11,059 nt of DNA from an uncultured Eubacteriales bacterium (GCA_900553005.1 USBU01000023.1:1-11059); one strand, 5' to 3'; shown: positions 1 through 7,012, counted from the first letter of the stretch. The notes: generated by a model from the letters alone, not told the origin. Translations and numbers: made by a program.

Positions 1-102
1 CCGCAGCCCCGGATCCATATTATCGATACTGCCGGCAAAAGTTTTACCGTGCGGAAGCCGAAAAAAGAAAAAATCGCCCTCACGGGAGCGATTATTGCTT
101 AA
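1..102 (+). CDS. C-terminal end of an unrecognised protein (5' end outside window)
   Basis: An open frame runs from the window edge to a TAA at 100-102 and gives 33 residues, ending in KIALTGAIIA. The segment is basic in the middle (RKPKKEK) with alternating hydrophobic residues before and after, which suggests a terminal beta-strand or hairpin of a soluble domain. I do not recognise the family, and the fragment is too short to assign one. No clear terminator follows: an 8-bp inverted repeat (102-109 with 144-151) has a 34-nt loop and no T-tract. It would be convergent with the esterase gene whose stop lies at 290. It could also be a chance open frame, although no other frame offers a better explanation for this end of the window. 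Confidence 0.5.
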   Translation, partial: PQPRIHIIDTAGKSFTVRKPKKEKIALTGAIIA

Positions 103-245
103 AAATTATGCGGTTTTAATCGTCAACGCCCTGACAAAAGACTATAATTTTCCATAAAAACACACCGACACGAAAATAAATTTATTTTTTATTAATACCT
201 TAAATTCCGATCGAAGGTAATAAACGGCAAAAAACTGATTTATAT

Positions 246-271
246 CCGGTCGGCGCGCTGTCAGCCGCCGG
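246..271 (-). terminator. Weak terminator-like hairpin after the SGNH esterase
   Basis: CCGG(T)CGGC at 246-254 pairs with GCCGCCGG at 264-271, giving an 8-bp GC-rich stem with one bulged T and a 9-nt loop. It lies 19 nt past the esterase stop codon. On the minus strand the stem is followed by ATATAAATCAGTTTTTT, so a T-run exists but is displaced by about 11 nt. It may be a weak or Rho-assisted terminator. Confidence 0.4.
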
Positions 272-289
272 TAAGGGATAGTGCGCAAA

Positions 290-1372
290 CTAAACGTGCC
301 GCAGTGCGGAATAATACGCGGCTTTAAGCACGGGCGCAATTTTTTCGGCCATGCGCATAAAGCCCAGATCCGTAGGATGAACGCCGTCAACAGTACAGCC
401 GTCGCCGTCCCTGCCGGCAAACAAGTTTCTTCCGTCGATGAGATAAACGTTTTTATCGCCGTTGCGTTTTGCATTAAGATAAGTGCGCTCTATAACGGCA
501 AACCGCGCCGCGGCTTCGGCCGCTCCGCATTTTAAGTCCGGCCGGCTGATAAAAATCACCGAAGTTTCGGGCTTTGCCGAGCGGAAAATACCGAAAAAAG
601 CATTGTGCGTTTTTTCCAGCTCAGTCGCGTCCGTCGCGTTATGATCGTAATCCATCACGAAAACCGAACAATCGAGCGCGGACAAATATTCGGCCATTGT
701 TCTTTCGCCGCGCGCGCTGCCGGAAAATCCAAGATTAACGACGTCGACATTTAAAATCCGAGACAGCACGGAAACGTAATCTGCGCCAGGTCTTGACGCG
801 CATCCCCCCTGAGTTATGGACGAACCGTAAAAAACCACGGGTTTCTTGCATTCGTACTCCGGACCGGCAGACAGCGCGCTGCCCTCAGCCAAGCCTATCC
901 TGACGTCCTTTACCCCGTTATACAACGGAAGATACAGCGTAAACCCGAGCGGACGACCGTATGCGGAGACATCTACTCTGCCCTCGTAAATACCGTCCGT
1001 GTCGTAAGGCGGTATTACGGCGCCGAGAAATCTGTCGCGGCCGTCTGAAAATTCCGCGTAAAGAGCCGCTCCCGAGGTGCCCGAAAGAGGCATATGCGGA
1101 AATCCGGTAACGCCGTCAAGCGTTATTTTAACGGCAACGAACGGTGAATCCGTTCCGAATCTGATTCTTCCTCCGCAAGTATGACGGCACAGGCTGCCCA
1201 CGCCGTTGCTGACGCTTTTTGCGACATCAAACGGCATGCGGGCATAAAGCCCGGCCGACGCGTCGAAATAAACGCCGTAGGTTTTAAACGGCGCGCTTTT
1301 TACGTCGTACCATACGGCTCCGCCGACGTTCGCCGCCGTTGAAAAATTTTTATCGATTTTTTCTATTTTCAT
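290..1372 (-). CDS. SGNH/GDSL esterase with N-terminal beta domain (GxDLY / Lipase_GDSL_3 type)
   Basis: A 360-residue two-domain hydrolase. Residues about 15-170 form the beta-rich N-terminal domain seen in GxDLY-type esterases. Residues about 177-350 are the SGNH hydrolase fold. The family motifs are visible: the nucleophile block FYGSSITQGG (Ser185), the oxyanion glycine in NLGFSGSARGE (around Gly215-218), Asn245 in DYDHNA, and the Asp329/His332 pair in DGVHPT. By family knowledge it should hydrolyse ester bonds, plausibly acyl groups on carbohydrates; the substrate is not readable from sequence. There is no signal peptide, so it is probably cytoplasmic. The frame stays open upstream to an ATG at 1528, but the extra 52 residues are Arg/Cys-rich and unlike the family, and that ATG lacks a ribosome binding site. 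ATG 1372 follows GGGGGTAAT and begins a normal domain. It is monocistronic, with a strong promoter at 1633-1661 and a long leader. Confidence 0.85.
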   Translation of the reverse strand: MKIEKIDKNFSTAANVGGAVWYDVKSAPFKTYGVYFDASAGLYARMPFDVAKSVSNGVGSLCRHTCGGRIRFGTDSPFVAVKITLDGVTGFPHMPLSGTSGAALYAEFSDGRDRFLGAVIPPYDTDGIYEGRVDVSAYGRPLGFTLYLPLYNGVKDVRIGLAEGSALSAGPEYECKKPVVFYGSSITQGGCASRPGADYVSVLSRILNVDVVNLGFSGSARGERTMAEYLSALDCSVFVMDYDHNATDATELEKTHNAFFGIFRSAKPETSVIFISRPDLKCGAAEAAARFAVIERTYLNAKRNGDKNVYLIDGRNLFAGRDGDGCTVDGVHPTDLGFMRMAEKIAPVLKAAYYSALRHV

Positions 1373-1632
1373 ATTACCCCCGTGACAGCGACGATATTCT
1401 TCCGCGAACGGCTTACCTAAACACCCGACTCTTTGTACAGCCCATTTAAGTCCGTTTTTTAAACGGATAAGTAATTTACATTCAAACGCGCCGGACGAAA
1501 TGACGAAAGACGTCGAAGCCCGTCGCACGCATTTTTAATTTATCGAAAAGCGCGGCCGGCCATTAAGGACTGAAGAGATATGCTCCGACTTAAACCTTAA
1601 TCGTTGCTAAGCCCGCTATTAACCGCACGTCT
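1373..1632 (-). other. Long 5' leader of the SGNH esterase gene with stem-loops
   Basis: If transcription starts about 7 nt below the -10 box (near 1626), about 250 nt precede the start codon at 1372. This stretch has no convincing gene. It contains a perfect 7-bp stem with a 3-nt loop (TCCGTTT 1451-1457 with AAACGGA 1461-1467) and a larger inverted repeat, ATTAAGG near 1562-1568 with CCTTAAT near 1595-1601, about 26 nt apart. Neither is followed by a T-tract on the minus strand, so they are not intrinsic terminators. I could not match the leader to a T-box, SAM, c-di-GMP or preQ1 element by eye. It may be an unrecognised regulatory leader or simply a long untranslated region. Confidence 0.4.
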
Positions 1633-1661
1633 ATTATAGTCCTTCTGCAAATACGAGTCAA
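1633..1661 (-). promoter_or_regulatory. Sigma-A promoter for the SGNH esterase
   Basis: On the minus strand TTGACT (complement of 1656-1661) is followed after exactly 17 nt by TATAAT (complement of 1633-1638), matching 11 of 12 consensus positions. The only gene downstream in this direction is the esterase starting at 1372, so the promoter implies the long leader described separately. Confidence 0.75.
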
Positions 1662-1742
1662 CGTTTTTTCCGCTATAAGCCGCCGCGGCCTTTAAGACAA
1701 TAGAAAATCGCGCCGACAAAACGACCGTGACGCGCTTATTTC

Positions 1743-1772
1743 TTGACATAAAAAGGCATTAAGTGATAAGAT
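1743..1772 (+). promoter_or_regulatory. Sigma-A promoter with extended -10 for gluQ
   Basis: TTGACA (1743-1748) is followed after 18 nt by TAAGAT (1767-1772). TG at 1764-1765 makes an extended -10, TGATAAGAT. The predicted start near 1779 leaves only about 12 nt before the ATG at 1791 and no good Shine-Dalgarno (only GGGT at 1780-1783), so the mRNA may be nearly leaderless. Confidence 0.65.
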
Positions 1773-1790
1773 AACTCACGGGTAACGCTT

Positions 1791-2714
1791 ATGGAAAACC
1801 GGCAAAATACAATAAGTCCCGTCGTAGGCCGCTTTGCGCCTACCCCTTCAGGGCGTCTGCATCTAGGCAATATTTTTACCGCGATGCTGGCATGGCTGTC
1901 CGCAAAAAGCGCGGGCGGCCGGATTTTGCTGCGCATCGAAGACCTGGACAAGGAGCGCTGTCCTAAAGGCTCCGTCGAAACGCTGCTGGACGACCTCAGA
2001 TGGTTCGGCTTTACCTTTGACGGCGATATATTGTTTCAAAGCGAGCGCGGCGATATATACGGCGGCCTGTTGAAAAAACTGGAAAAACTTATTTATCCGT
2101 GCTACTGTTCGCGCGCTCAGCTGCACGCGGCGACAGCGCCGCACGGAGACGCGCCGATATACAGCGGCCGCTGCCGAAATCTGCCGCCCGATGAAAGGCC
2201 GGATAAAAATCCTTGCCTGCGCCTTTCGGCACCCGATAAAACCGTTAAATTTACGGATATCGTGCAGGGCGAATACACGCAGAACCTTAAAACGGAATGC
2301 GGAGACTTTATTGTACGAAGAGCCGACGGAGTTTACGCATATCAGCTTGCCGTAGTCGCAGACGACGCGCTTAGCGGAGTAACAGAAATAGTCCGGGGCA
2401 GAGACCTGCTTTCATCCGCCCCGCGTCAGCTTTATTTATACGAGCAGCTTGGATTTAAAGCGCCGGAATTTGCGCACGTACCGCTGCTGACGGACGAAAA
2501 CGGAGAACGTCTGTCGAAGCGCGACGGACGGTCGAATCTAGAATATTTACGGAAAGTCTATTCCTCGCCGCAGCCGCTTATCGGCATGCTGGCCTATAAC
2601 GCCGGACTTTTACCTGAATTTGAGCCGGCAGCGCTGGACGATCTGATAGCTTTATTCGACTGGAAAAAAGTAAAAAAAGAGGATGTTCAGCTTAATCCCT
2701 GCGGACTTTTTTAG
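1791..2714 (+). CDS. gluQ: Glutamyl-Q tRNA(Asp) synthetase (GluQRS)
   Basis: A 307-residue class I synthetase catalytic core without an anticodon-binding domain; full GluRS is about 470-490 residues. GluQRS activates glutamate and attaches it to the queuosine base at position 34 of tRNA(Asp), rather than to a 3' end. Visible motifs are RFAPTPSGRLHLGN at residues 14-27 (HIGH-type), IEDLDKER at 49-56, and RLSKRDG at 240-246 (KMSKS-type). The zinc-site pattern C104-x-C106, Y124 and C128 is arranged as in characterised GluQRS (YadB). The chain stops soon after the KMSKS region, as expected. ATG 1791 is chosen because the core starts 10 residues later and a promoter lies just upstream. Ribosome binding is weak. 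It faces gltX, 189 nt away. The main alternative is a truncated GluRS, but the zinc motif and clean length argue against that. Function would require queuosine-modified tRNA(Asp) in the host. Confidence 0.88.
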   Translation: MENRQNTISPVVGRFAPTPSGRLHLGNIFTAMLAWLSAKSAGGRILLRIEDLDKERCPKGSVETLLDDLRWFGFTFDGDILFQSERGDIYGGLLKKLEKLIYPCYCSRAQLHAATAPHGDAPIYSGRCRNLPPDERPDKNPCLRLSAPDKTVKFTDIVQGEYTQNLKTECGDFIVRRADGVYAYQLAVVADDALSGVTEIVRGRDLLSSAPRQLYLYEQLGFKAPEFAHVPLLTDENGERLSKRDGRSNLEYLRKVYSSPQPLIGMLAYNAGLLPEFEPAALDDLIALFDWKKVKKEDVQLNPCGLF

Positions 2715-2863
2715 CAGTTTTCCGGTTTTTTACCGCGACTGCCGTATGAATAAAAACGCAACGGCTACGGTGTTTTAACACGCCGCAAGCCGCCTGCCGC
2801 AAACCGAAAAAGTCCGTTTCTCTTTCGGATTTAAATCGTCTGAGAAAACGTATCAAGTTTTTT
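2715..2863. other. Convergent gluQ/gltX intergenic spacer
   Basis: No gene is visible. The last codons of gluQ contain CGGACTTTTT (2702-2711), whose exact complement AAAAAGTCCG sits at 2807-2816, so a gluQ transcript could form a 10-bp long-range stem around about 95 nt. A weaker local hairpin pairs CCGAAA (2804-2809) with TTTCGG (2823-2828). Neither makes a standard + strand terminator, so how gluQ transcription ends is unclear. Confidence 0.3.
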
Positions 2864-2895
2864 ACAAAGAAAACGCCGTCCCCTGCGGACGGCGT
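2864..2895 (-). terminator. Intrinsic terminator of gltX
   Basis: ACGCCGTC (2873-2880) and GACGGCGT (2888-2895) form a perfect 8-bp GC-rich stem with a 7-nt loop. On the minus strand the stem is followed by TTTTCTTTG. It begins 8 nt beyond the gltX stop codon. The + strand side has no T-run, so it should not terminate gluQ efficiently. Confidence 0.85.
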
Positions 2896-2903
2896 CTGCT
2901 TTA

Positions 2904-4322
2904 CTAAAGTCTTGACAGCGAGGCCTTAAGCCTTGCCGCCGTTTTATCTTTACCGAGAAGCTCCGCCATTTCTACGGCGCCCCCGGGCGTATTCTGCGCG
3001 CCGGTAATGGCTATGCGGAACACCCAAAGCACCTGGCCCTTTTTCCATCCGTTGGCTTCGGCAAAGCTCACAAGCGCGTCGTGCAGAGAGCCGAAAGCTT
3101 TATCGCATAAATCTATAAGCCCGGGAAGCATGCTTTTTGCAAGAGCGCAGTCGGTTTTCCATTTGGCGTTTACAAAAAGGTTAAGGTCGTATCCGTCGAA
3201 TGCGGTAAGAAATTCGGTAAGTCTGCCAACGTCCGAAAAAATTTCGCACCGGTTTTTCAAAAGTCCGGACAAATATCTTAAATCATAGCCCTCGAGATAA
3301 TCGAGTCGCTCATAAAAAGGTAAAGCGTATTCGTAAAACTGCTCGTCGGAAAGCTCCTTGACATAACATGAGTTAAGCCAGCGCATTTTGTTTTCATCGA
3401 AAATCGAAGCGGACTTGCTTAGCCCGGACACCGAAAACAGCTCGGCCATTTCTTTGAGGGAAAACTTTTCCCGGTTGTCCTTAGGACTCCAGCCGAGAAG
3501 CGCGATATAATTGACGATTGCCTCCTTAAGGTAGCCTTTTTTTATGAAATCCTCATACGATGCGTCGCCGTGACGCTTGCTCAGCTTATGAGTGGCGTCG
3601 CGCATGATCGGCTGAAGATGCATATAATTGGGAATTTCCCATCCGAAAGCCTTATAAAGCAGATTATACTTGGGCGTGCTGGAAAGATACTCCACACCGC
3701 GTATAACATAATTTATTCCCATAAGATGATCGTCGATCACATTGGCAAAATTGTAGGTTGGCATTCCGTCCGACTTTATAAGAATATTGTCCTCAAGATC
3801 CTTATTGTCCACGGTGATATCGCCGAATACCATATCGTGATAGGTTGACGAGCCCTCCTCAGGAATATTCTGGCGTATGACGTAAGGCTCGCCCGCGGCG
3901 ATACGGCGGAGCGCCTCCTCGCGCGGCAGCTTTTGACAATGCTTATCGTATTTTGTAGCGCCGGCCGCGTGTATTTCCTCCAGCCTTTCCTTTGTGCAGA
4001 AGCAATAATAAGCGTCGCCCTGCTCGATCAGCTTTTCCGCATATTTAAGATATATATCCCGGCGCTCGGACTGAACGTATGGTCCGTAAGGTCCGCCTAC
4101 GTCAGGCCCCTCGTCGTACTTAAGCCCCGTCTCTCTTAAAGTCCGGTAAATAATTTCCACCGCGCCGTCAACGTATCGCCCGAGGTCCGTGTCCTCAATG
4201 CGGAGAATAAACTTTCCGCCGTTCTTTTTAGCGAAAAGCCAGGCATATAAAGCCGTCCTCAAGCCTCCGATATGCAGATAGCCCGTCGGGCTGGGCGCGA
4301 ATCTCGTTCTTACCGTATCCAT
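2904..4322 (-). CDS. gltX: Glutamyl-tRNA synthetase
   Basis: A full-length 472-residue class I glutamyl-tRNA synthetase, which charges tRNA(Glu) with glutamate in the cytoplasm. The N-terminal Rossmann core carries FAPSPTGYLHIGG (residues 8-20, HIGH-type) and IEDTD (42-46). A zinc-type cluster follows with C107-x-C109 and C129. The KMSKS-type loop KLSKR is at 246-250. Residues about 310-472 are the helical anticodon-binding half. In most Bacillota this enzyme is non-discriminating, also charging tRNA(Gln) for GatCAB amidation; that is family knowledge and not visible here. The start at 4322 has a strong ribosome binding site, AGGAGAGG, a few bases upstream. It is transcribed alone and closed by its own terminator. 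Its promoter is not clear: TATACT/TATATT-like -10 boxes (complement of 4360-4370) overlap the -10 of the opposing dipeptidase promoter and have no good -35. Confidence 0.97.
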   Translation of the reverse strand: MDTVRTRFAPSPTGYLHIGGLRTALYAWLFAKKNGGKFILRIEDTDLGRYVDGAVEIIYRTLRETGLKYDEGPDVGGPYGPYVQSERRDIYLKYAEKLIEQGDAYYCFCTKERLEEIHAAGATKYDKHCQKLPREEALRRIAAGEPYVIRQNIPEEGSSTYHDMVFGDITVDNKDLEDNILIKSDGMPTYNFANVIDDHLMGINYVIRGVEYLSSTPKYNLLYKAFGWEIPNYMHLQPIMRDATHKLSKRHGDASYEDFIKKGYLKEAIVNYIALLGWSPKDNREKFSLKEMAELFSVSGLSKSASIFDENKMRWLNSCYVKELSDEQFYEYALPFYERLDYLEGYDLRYLSGLLKNRCEIFSDVGRLTEFLTAFDGYDLNLFVNAKWKTDCALAKSMLPGLIDLCDKAFGSLHDALVSFAEANGWKKGQVLWVFRIAITGAQNTPGGAVEMAELLGKDKTAARLKASLSRL

Positions 4323-4338
4323 GATTACCTCTCCTCTG

Positions 4339-4367
4339 TTGACAAAATTTGCGGCCGGGAGTATAAT
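4339..4367 (+). promoter_or_regulatory. Perfect-consensus sigma-A promoter of the dipeptidase operon
   Basis: TTGACA (4339-4344) and TATAAT (4362-4367) are separated by exactly 17 nt, a 12/12 match to the sigma-A consensus. Transcription should start near 4374, leaving about 138 nt of leader before the ATG at 4512. The -35 box lies only 17 nt from the gltX start codon, so the promoter overlaps the leader region of the divergent gltX transcript. Confidence 0.85.
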
Positions 4368-4373
4368 ATACCG

Positions 4374-4408
4374 CGACAGGAAAATTTTACCGACAGGAAT
4401 AATTTTAC
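4374..4408 (+). repeat. Two-copy tandem repeat at the start of the dipeptidase leader
   Basis: CGACAGGAAAATTTTAC (4374-4390) is followed directly by CGACAGGAATAATTTTAC (4391-4408); the copies are identical apart from one inserted T. The first copy begins at the predicted transcription start of the dipeptidase operon. It could be a protein-binding site or an RNA element, or a neutral slip duplication. Confidence 0.7.
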
Positions 4409-4421
4409 CTGAAATCAGGTA
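4406..4421. promoter_or_regulatory. 16-bp palindrome, possible operator
   Basis: TACCTGAAATCAGGTA has perfect 7-bp arms (4406-4412 and 4415-4421) around an AA centre. It abuts the tandem repeat and lies between the divergent gltX and dipeptidase genes, within the predicted 5' leader of the latter. It fits a dimeric repressor site or a short RNA hairpin. A second TATAAT at 4430-4435 lies just beyond, without a good -35. No regulator is identifiable from this window. Confidence 0.45.
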
Positions 4422-4511
4422 CGGTTAATTATAATGCAATTCTCGGATTTAAGCAAGCATTTTGGCATAATCGGAAATACTGTAACCGACCTGCAGTCAA
4501 GGAGAAAGCAA

Positions 4512-5912
4512 ATGCTGAACGATTTAAGCGAAATCATCGCCATTAACAGCGTGGAGGCCGAACGCTCCGCCGCCGACGCGCCCTTCGGGGCCGAGCTGAG
4601 AAACGCTCTGGATTGGTTTTTAAACAAGGCCTCGCACTACGGGCTTAAGGTGGGAGAAAACGGCGGATATTACGGCTGGGCGGAATACGGTGATCCGGAA
4701 AGTCCGCTTATAGGCATAATCTGTCATATCGACATCGTCCCCGCAGGCAGCGGCTGGGAGGGCGATCCGTTTAAAATGCGCAGCGAAAACGGAAAGGTTT
4801 ACGGCAGAGGCGCTGCCGACGATAAAGGACCGCTCGTTGCCGCCCTTCACGTGCTGAAAAAACTTAAAGACGACAAAACCAAGCTTAAGCACCGCGTGAG
4901 ATTGATTGTCGGCTGCAATGAGGAAACGGGATCGCTTTGTCTTAAAAAATATGCGGCCGAAGGCGAAATACCAGTAGTTTCATTGACACCGGACTCGGAT
5001 TTTCCGGTAATAAACAGTGAAAAGGGAATACTGCACACCGACGCGGAGCTTATTCCCGACGAAATATTCTTAAACAACGTAATCGAGCTTTCAGCCGGAG
5101 AGCGCGCAAACGTCGTCCCCGGCAGCGCGTACTTCATAATCAAACGAGACGGAACGATATACGAAACTTTGAAAAAAACCGATCCACAGCTTACCGCCGA
5201 CGTTTTCCGCACGCCTGCGATCACGGAAAAGCTGGTTGAAATCGGCGCCGAAGCGGAGGATTTCGGAATAGAGCACTCTGACCGCGGAATAAAAATAACG
5301 GCGCGCGGCGTCGCGGGGCACGCCATGGATCCGGATAAAGCCGATAACGCGCTTTGGAAAATATGGGCATTTTTGCGGGCTTATGCGCCTGAAAGCGAAT
5401 TTATCTCCCGCATATACGATAATTTCTGCCGTAAAGACTGCGCAAAAACGATAGGCGCCTATAAAGAAGACGAAAAAAGCGGCCGCCTTACGATGAACAT
5501 GGGCGTAGCGAGATACGAAGGCAGCAAGCTGACGATAAAATTCGATTTCCGTCTCCCGATTACAGCGGATCCCGACAGTACGGAAGCAGCTCTTAAATCG
5601 GCTCTGCCCGGCGAAGCGGTAATAAAAAGAGCAAGGTTTGCCGATAATCTTTATATAGACGAAAGCTCTCCTCTTATAAAAACCCTGCTGTCGGTTTACG
5701 CCGAGGAAACCGGAGAAAAGAATCCGAAACCGATTCAGACCGGCGGAGGAACCTACGCCAGAGAGCTGCCAAACGCAGTAGCCTTCGGTCCTACCTTCCC
5801 GGGCGCGGAAACGAACATACACAACGCGGACGAAAATATAGAAGTCGCACATTTATACAAACTTTACGATATATATCTTAAAGCGATTAAGGCGCTGGAC
5901 ACATTATATTGA
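4512..5912 (+). CDS. pepV: PepV/Sapep-type M20 metal-dependent dipeptidase
   Basis: A 466-residue M20 metallopeptidase of the PepV type, which cleaves dipeptides and some amino-terminal residues in the cytoplasm using two metal ions. Metal and catalytic residues are visible: H72 and D74 in CHIDIVPAG, D103 in YGRGAADDKGP (residues 97-107), the catalytic E137 and ligand E138 in CNEETGS, D161 in TPDSDFPV, and H437 in NIHNADE. The middle segment (about 185-380) is the lid domain typical of the family, and total length matches PepV (about 465-470). The frame stays open to an ATG at 4434. ATG 4512 is preferred because AAGGAG (4499-4504) sits 7 nt before it and the protein then starts as family members do. 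It is first in an operon with thioredoxin (33-nt gap) and a SGNH hydrolase, under a consensus promoter. The symbol reflects family similarity; exact substrate range is inferred. Confidence 0.9.
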   Translation: MLNDLSEIIAINSVEAERSAADAPFGAELRNALDWFLNKASHYGLKVGENGGYYGWAEYGDPESPLIGIICHIDIVPAGSGWEGDPFKMRSENGKVYGRGAADDKGPLVAALHVLKKLKDDKTKLKHRVRLIVGCNEETGSLCLKKYAAEGEIPVVSLTPDSDFPVINSEKGILHTDAELIPDEIFLNNVIELSAGERANVVPGSAYFIIKRDGTIYETLKKTDPQLTADVFRTPAITEKLVEIGAEAEDFGIEHSDRGIKITARGVAGHAMDPDKADNALWKIWAFLRAYAPESEFISRIYDNFCRKDCAKTIGAYKEDEKSGRLTMNMGVARYEGSKLTIKFDFRLPITADPDSTEAALKSALPGEAVIKRARFADNLYIDESSPLIKTLLSVYAEETGEKNPKPIQTGGGTYARELPNAVAFGPTFPGAETNIHNADENIEVAHLYKLYDIYLKAIKALDTLY

Positions 5913-5945
5913 GAATTAAAAATAAAACATAACAAGGAGAATAAC

Positions 5946-6248
5946 ATGAAGCAAGTAAAAACAAACGAATTTGAATCCGAGGTATTAAAAGCCGAAGGAC
6001 AGGTGCTGGTGGACTTTTGGGCGCCCTGGTGCGGTCCGTGCCGCGCGCAAGGCCCCATTTTGGAGGAGCTTGCGTCGGAAACCGCCGGCAAGCTTAAAAT
6101 CGTCAAAGTCAACGTGGACGAAGAGCCGGCTCTTGCGTCCGCATACGGCGTAGCAAGCATTCCTACCCTGCTGTTTTTTAAAAACGGCCGTCCCGTTAAC
6201 AAGGCGGTGGGGCTGCATTCCGCCGACGACCTTAAAGCTATGATGTAA
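5946..6248 (+). CDS. trxA: Thioredoxin
   Basis: A 100-residue single-domain thioredoxin, a cytoplasmic dithiol reductant recycled by thioredoxin reductase. It carries the canonical active site FWAPWCGPC with the redox cysteines C29 and C32, and the cis-proline P73 in VASIPT beside the active site. The Asp usually buried under the active site is present as D23. Length is slightly below the usual 104-108, but the C-terminal helix (SADDLKAMM) is present. There is no signal peptide. AAGGAGA (5934-5940) lies 5 nt before the ATG. The 33-nt gap from pepV contains no terminator, so the two are probably co-transcribed. Only two bases separate its stop from the next start. No thioredoxin reductase is nearby, and this may be one of several thioredoxins in the genome. 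Confidence 0.95.
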   Translation: MKQVKTNEFESEVLKAEGQVLVDFWAPWCGPCRAQGPILEELASETAGKLKIVKVNVDEEPALASAYGVASIPTLLFFKNGRPVNKAVGLHSADDLKAMM

Positions 6249-6250
6249 GC

Positions 6251-7012
6251 ATGAAAAACGAAAATGCTTTATCCGGTGCGGCAATAGCCGAAAATTCGGT
6301 CGGCTGGCTTAGCATTTTCCGCACCGTAGTCTGCATCGGGGACAGTCTGTCCTCCGGCGAGCTTGTCTCAAGGGACGCGGACGGCAAAAATCAATATAAC
6401 GATTTTTACGAATACTCCTGGGGACAGTTTCTTGCGAGAAAATACGGCATAAACGTACATAATTTTTCTCGCGGAGGCATGACCGCCCGAGAATACATGA
6501 CTACATTTGCGGACGGAAAACGCTTCTTTTCGCCCCGGCTGGCCGCTCAGGCATATTATATTGCTCTGGGCGTAAACGACCTATTATGTCAGAATCACGA
6601 GATAGGATCGGCCGACGATATGTACGCAGTCAATCCGGACACCTTTGCCGGATATTTTGCCGCGATTATAAAAAAATATAAGGAATTGCAGCCAAGAGCC
6701 AAATTCTTTTTAATTACCATGCCACGGGAATACCGGGACGACGAAAGAAAAATCGGCTTAAAAAAAGCTCATCGCAAGCTTATGTACGAATTTGCAGAAC
6801 GTTTTGACAACGTTTACGTAATCGATTTATACGAGCTTGCTCCGCCGTATGACGAAAGCTTTGAACTAAGACACGTCATGAACGGTCATCTTACGCCCTC
6901 CGGTTATCTGCTGACCGCAGAATACATAGGCCGGCTTACGGACAGAATCATCGACGAACGTATAGAAGATTTCCGCGACGTCGGTTTTATAGGGACTTCA
7001 TTGCGGGAATAA
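6251..7012 (+). CDS. SGNH/GDSL hydrolase, uncharacterised subfamily
   Basis: A 253-residue single-domain SGNH hydrolase unrelated in architecture to the esterase at 290-1372. Motifs are CIGDSLSSGE with nucleophile Ser32, glycines 75-76 in NFSRGGMT, Asn109 in ALGVND, and His213 in MNGHLTPSGY. The position three residues before this His, normally the triad Asp (DxxH), is Met210, so it may work as a Ser-His dyad or recruit another acid. It has no signal peptide or membrane segment and is likely cytoplasmic. The ATG follows the thioredoxin stop by two bases with no visible ribosome binding site, which suggests translational coupling. It is the last gene of the pepV-trxA operon and a strong terminator follows. 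The substrate is unknown, and the operon gives no obvious clue to it. Confidence 0.85.
   Translation: MKNENALSGAAIAENSVGWLSIFRTVVCIGDSLSSGELVSRDADGKNQYNDFYEYSWGQFLARKYGINVHNFSRGGMTAREYMTTFADGKRFFSPRLAAQAYYIALGVNDLLCQNHEIGSADDMYAVNPDTFAGYFAAIIKKYKELQPRAKFFLITMPREYRDDERKIGLKKAHRKLMYEFAERFDNVYVIDLYELAPPYDESFELRHVMNGHLTPSGYLLTAEYIGRLTDRIIDERIEDFRDVGFIGTSLRE

Noticed and set aside
1373..1528. 52-residue N-terminal extension of the SGNH esterase
   Set aside because: Its composition (Arg/Cys-rich) does not match the family, and the ATG at 1528 has no ribosome binding site. ATG 1372 begins the normal domain.
4434..4511. 26-residue N-terminal extension of the dipeptidase
   Set aside because: ATG 4512 has a textbook AAGGAG site 7 nt upstream and gives the family's usual N-terminus and length. 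The extension covers the leader with its second TATAAT.
5091..5852. 253-codon open frame on the minus strand
   Set aside because: It lies wholly inside the dipeptidase gene, whose catalytic motifs are intact. The translation is rich in Phe, Arg and Tyr, has no domain I recognise and has no evident ribosome binding site.
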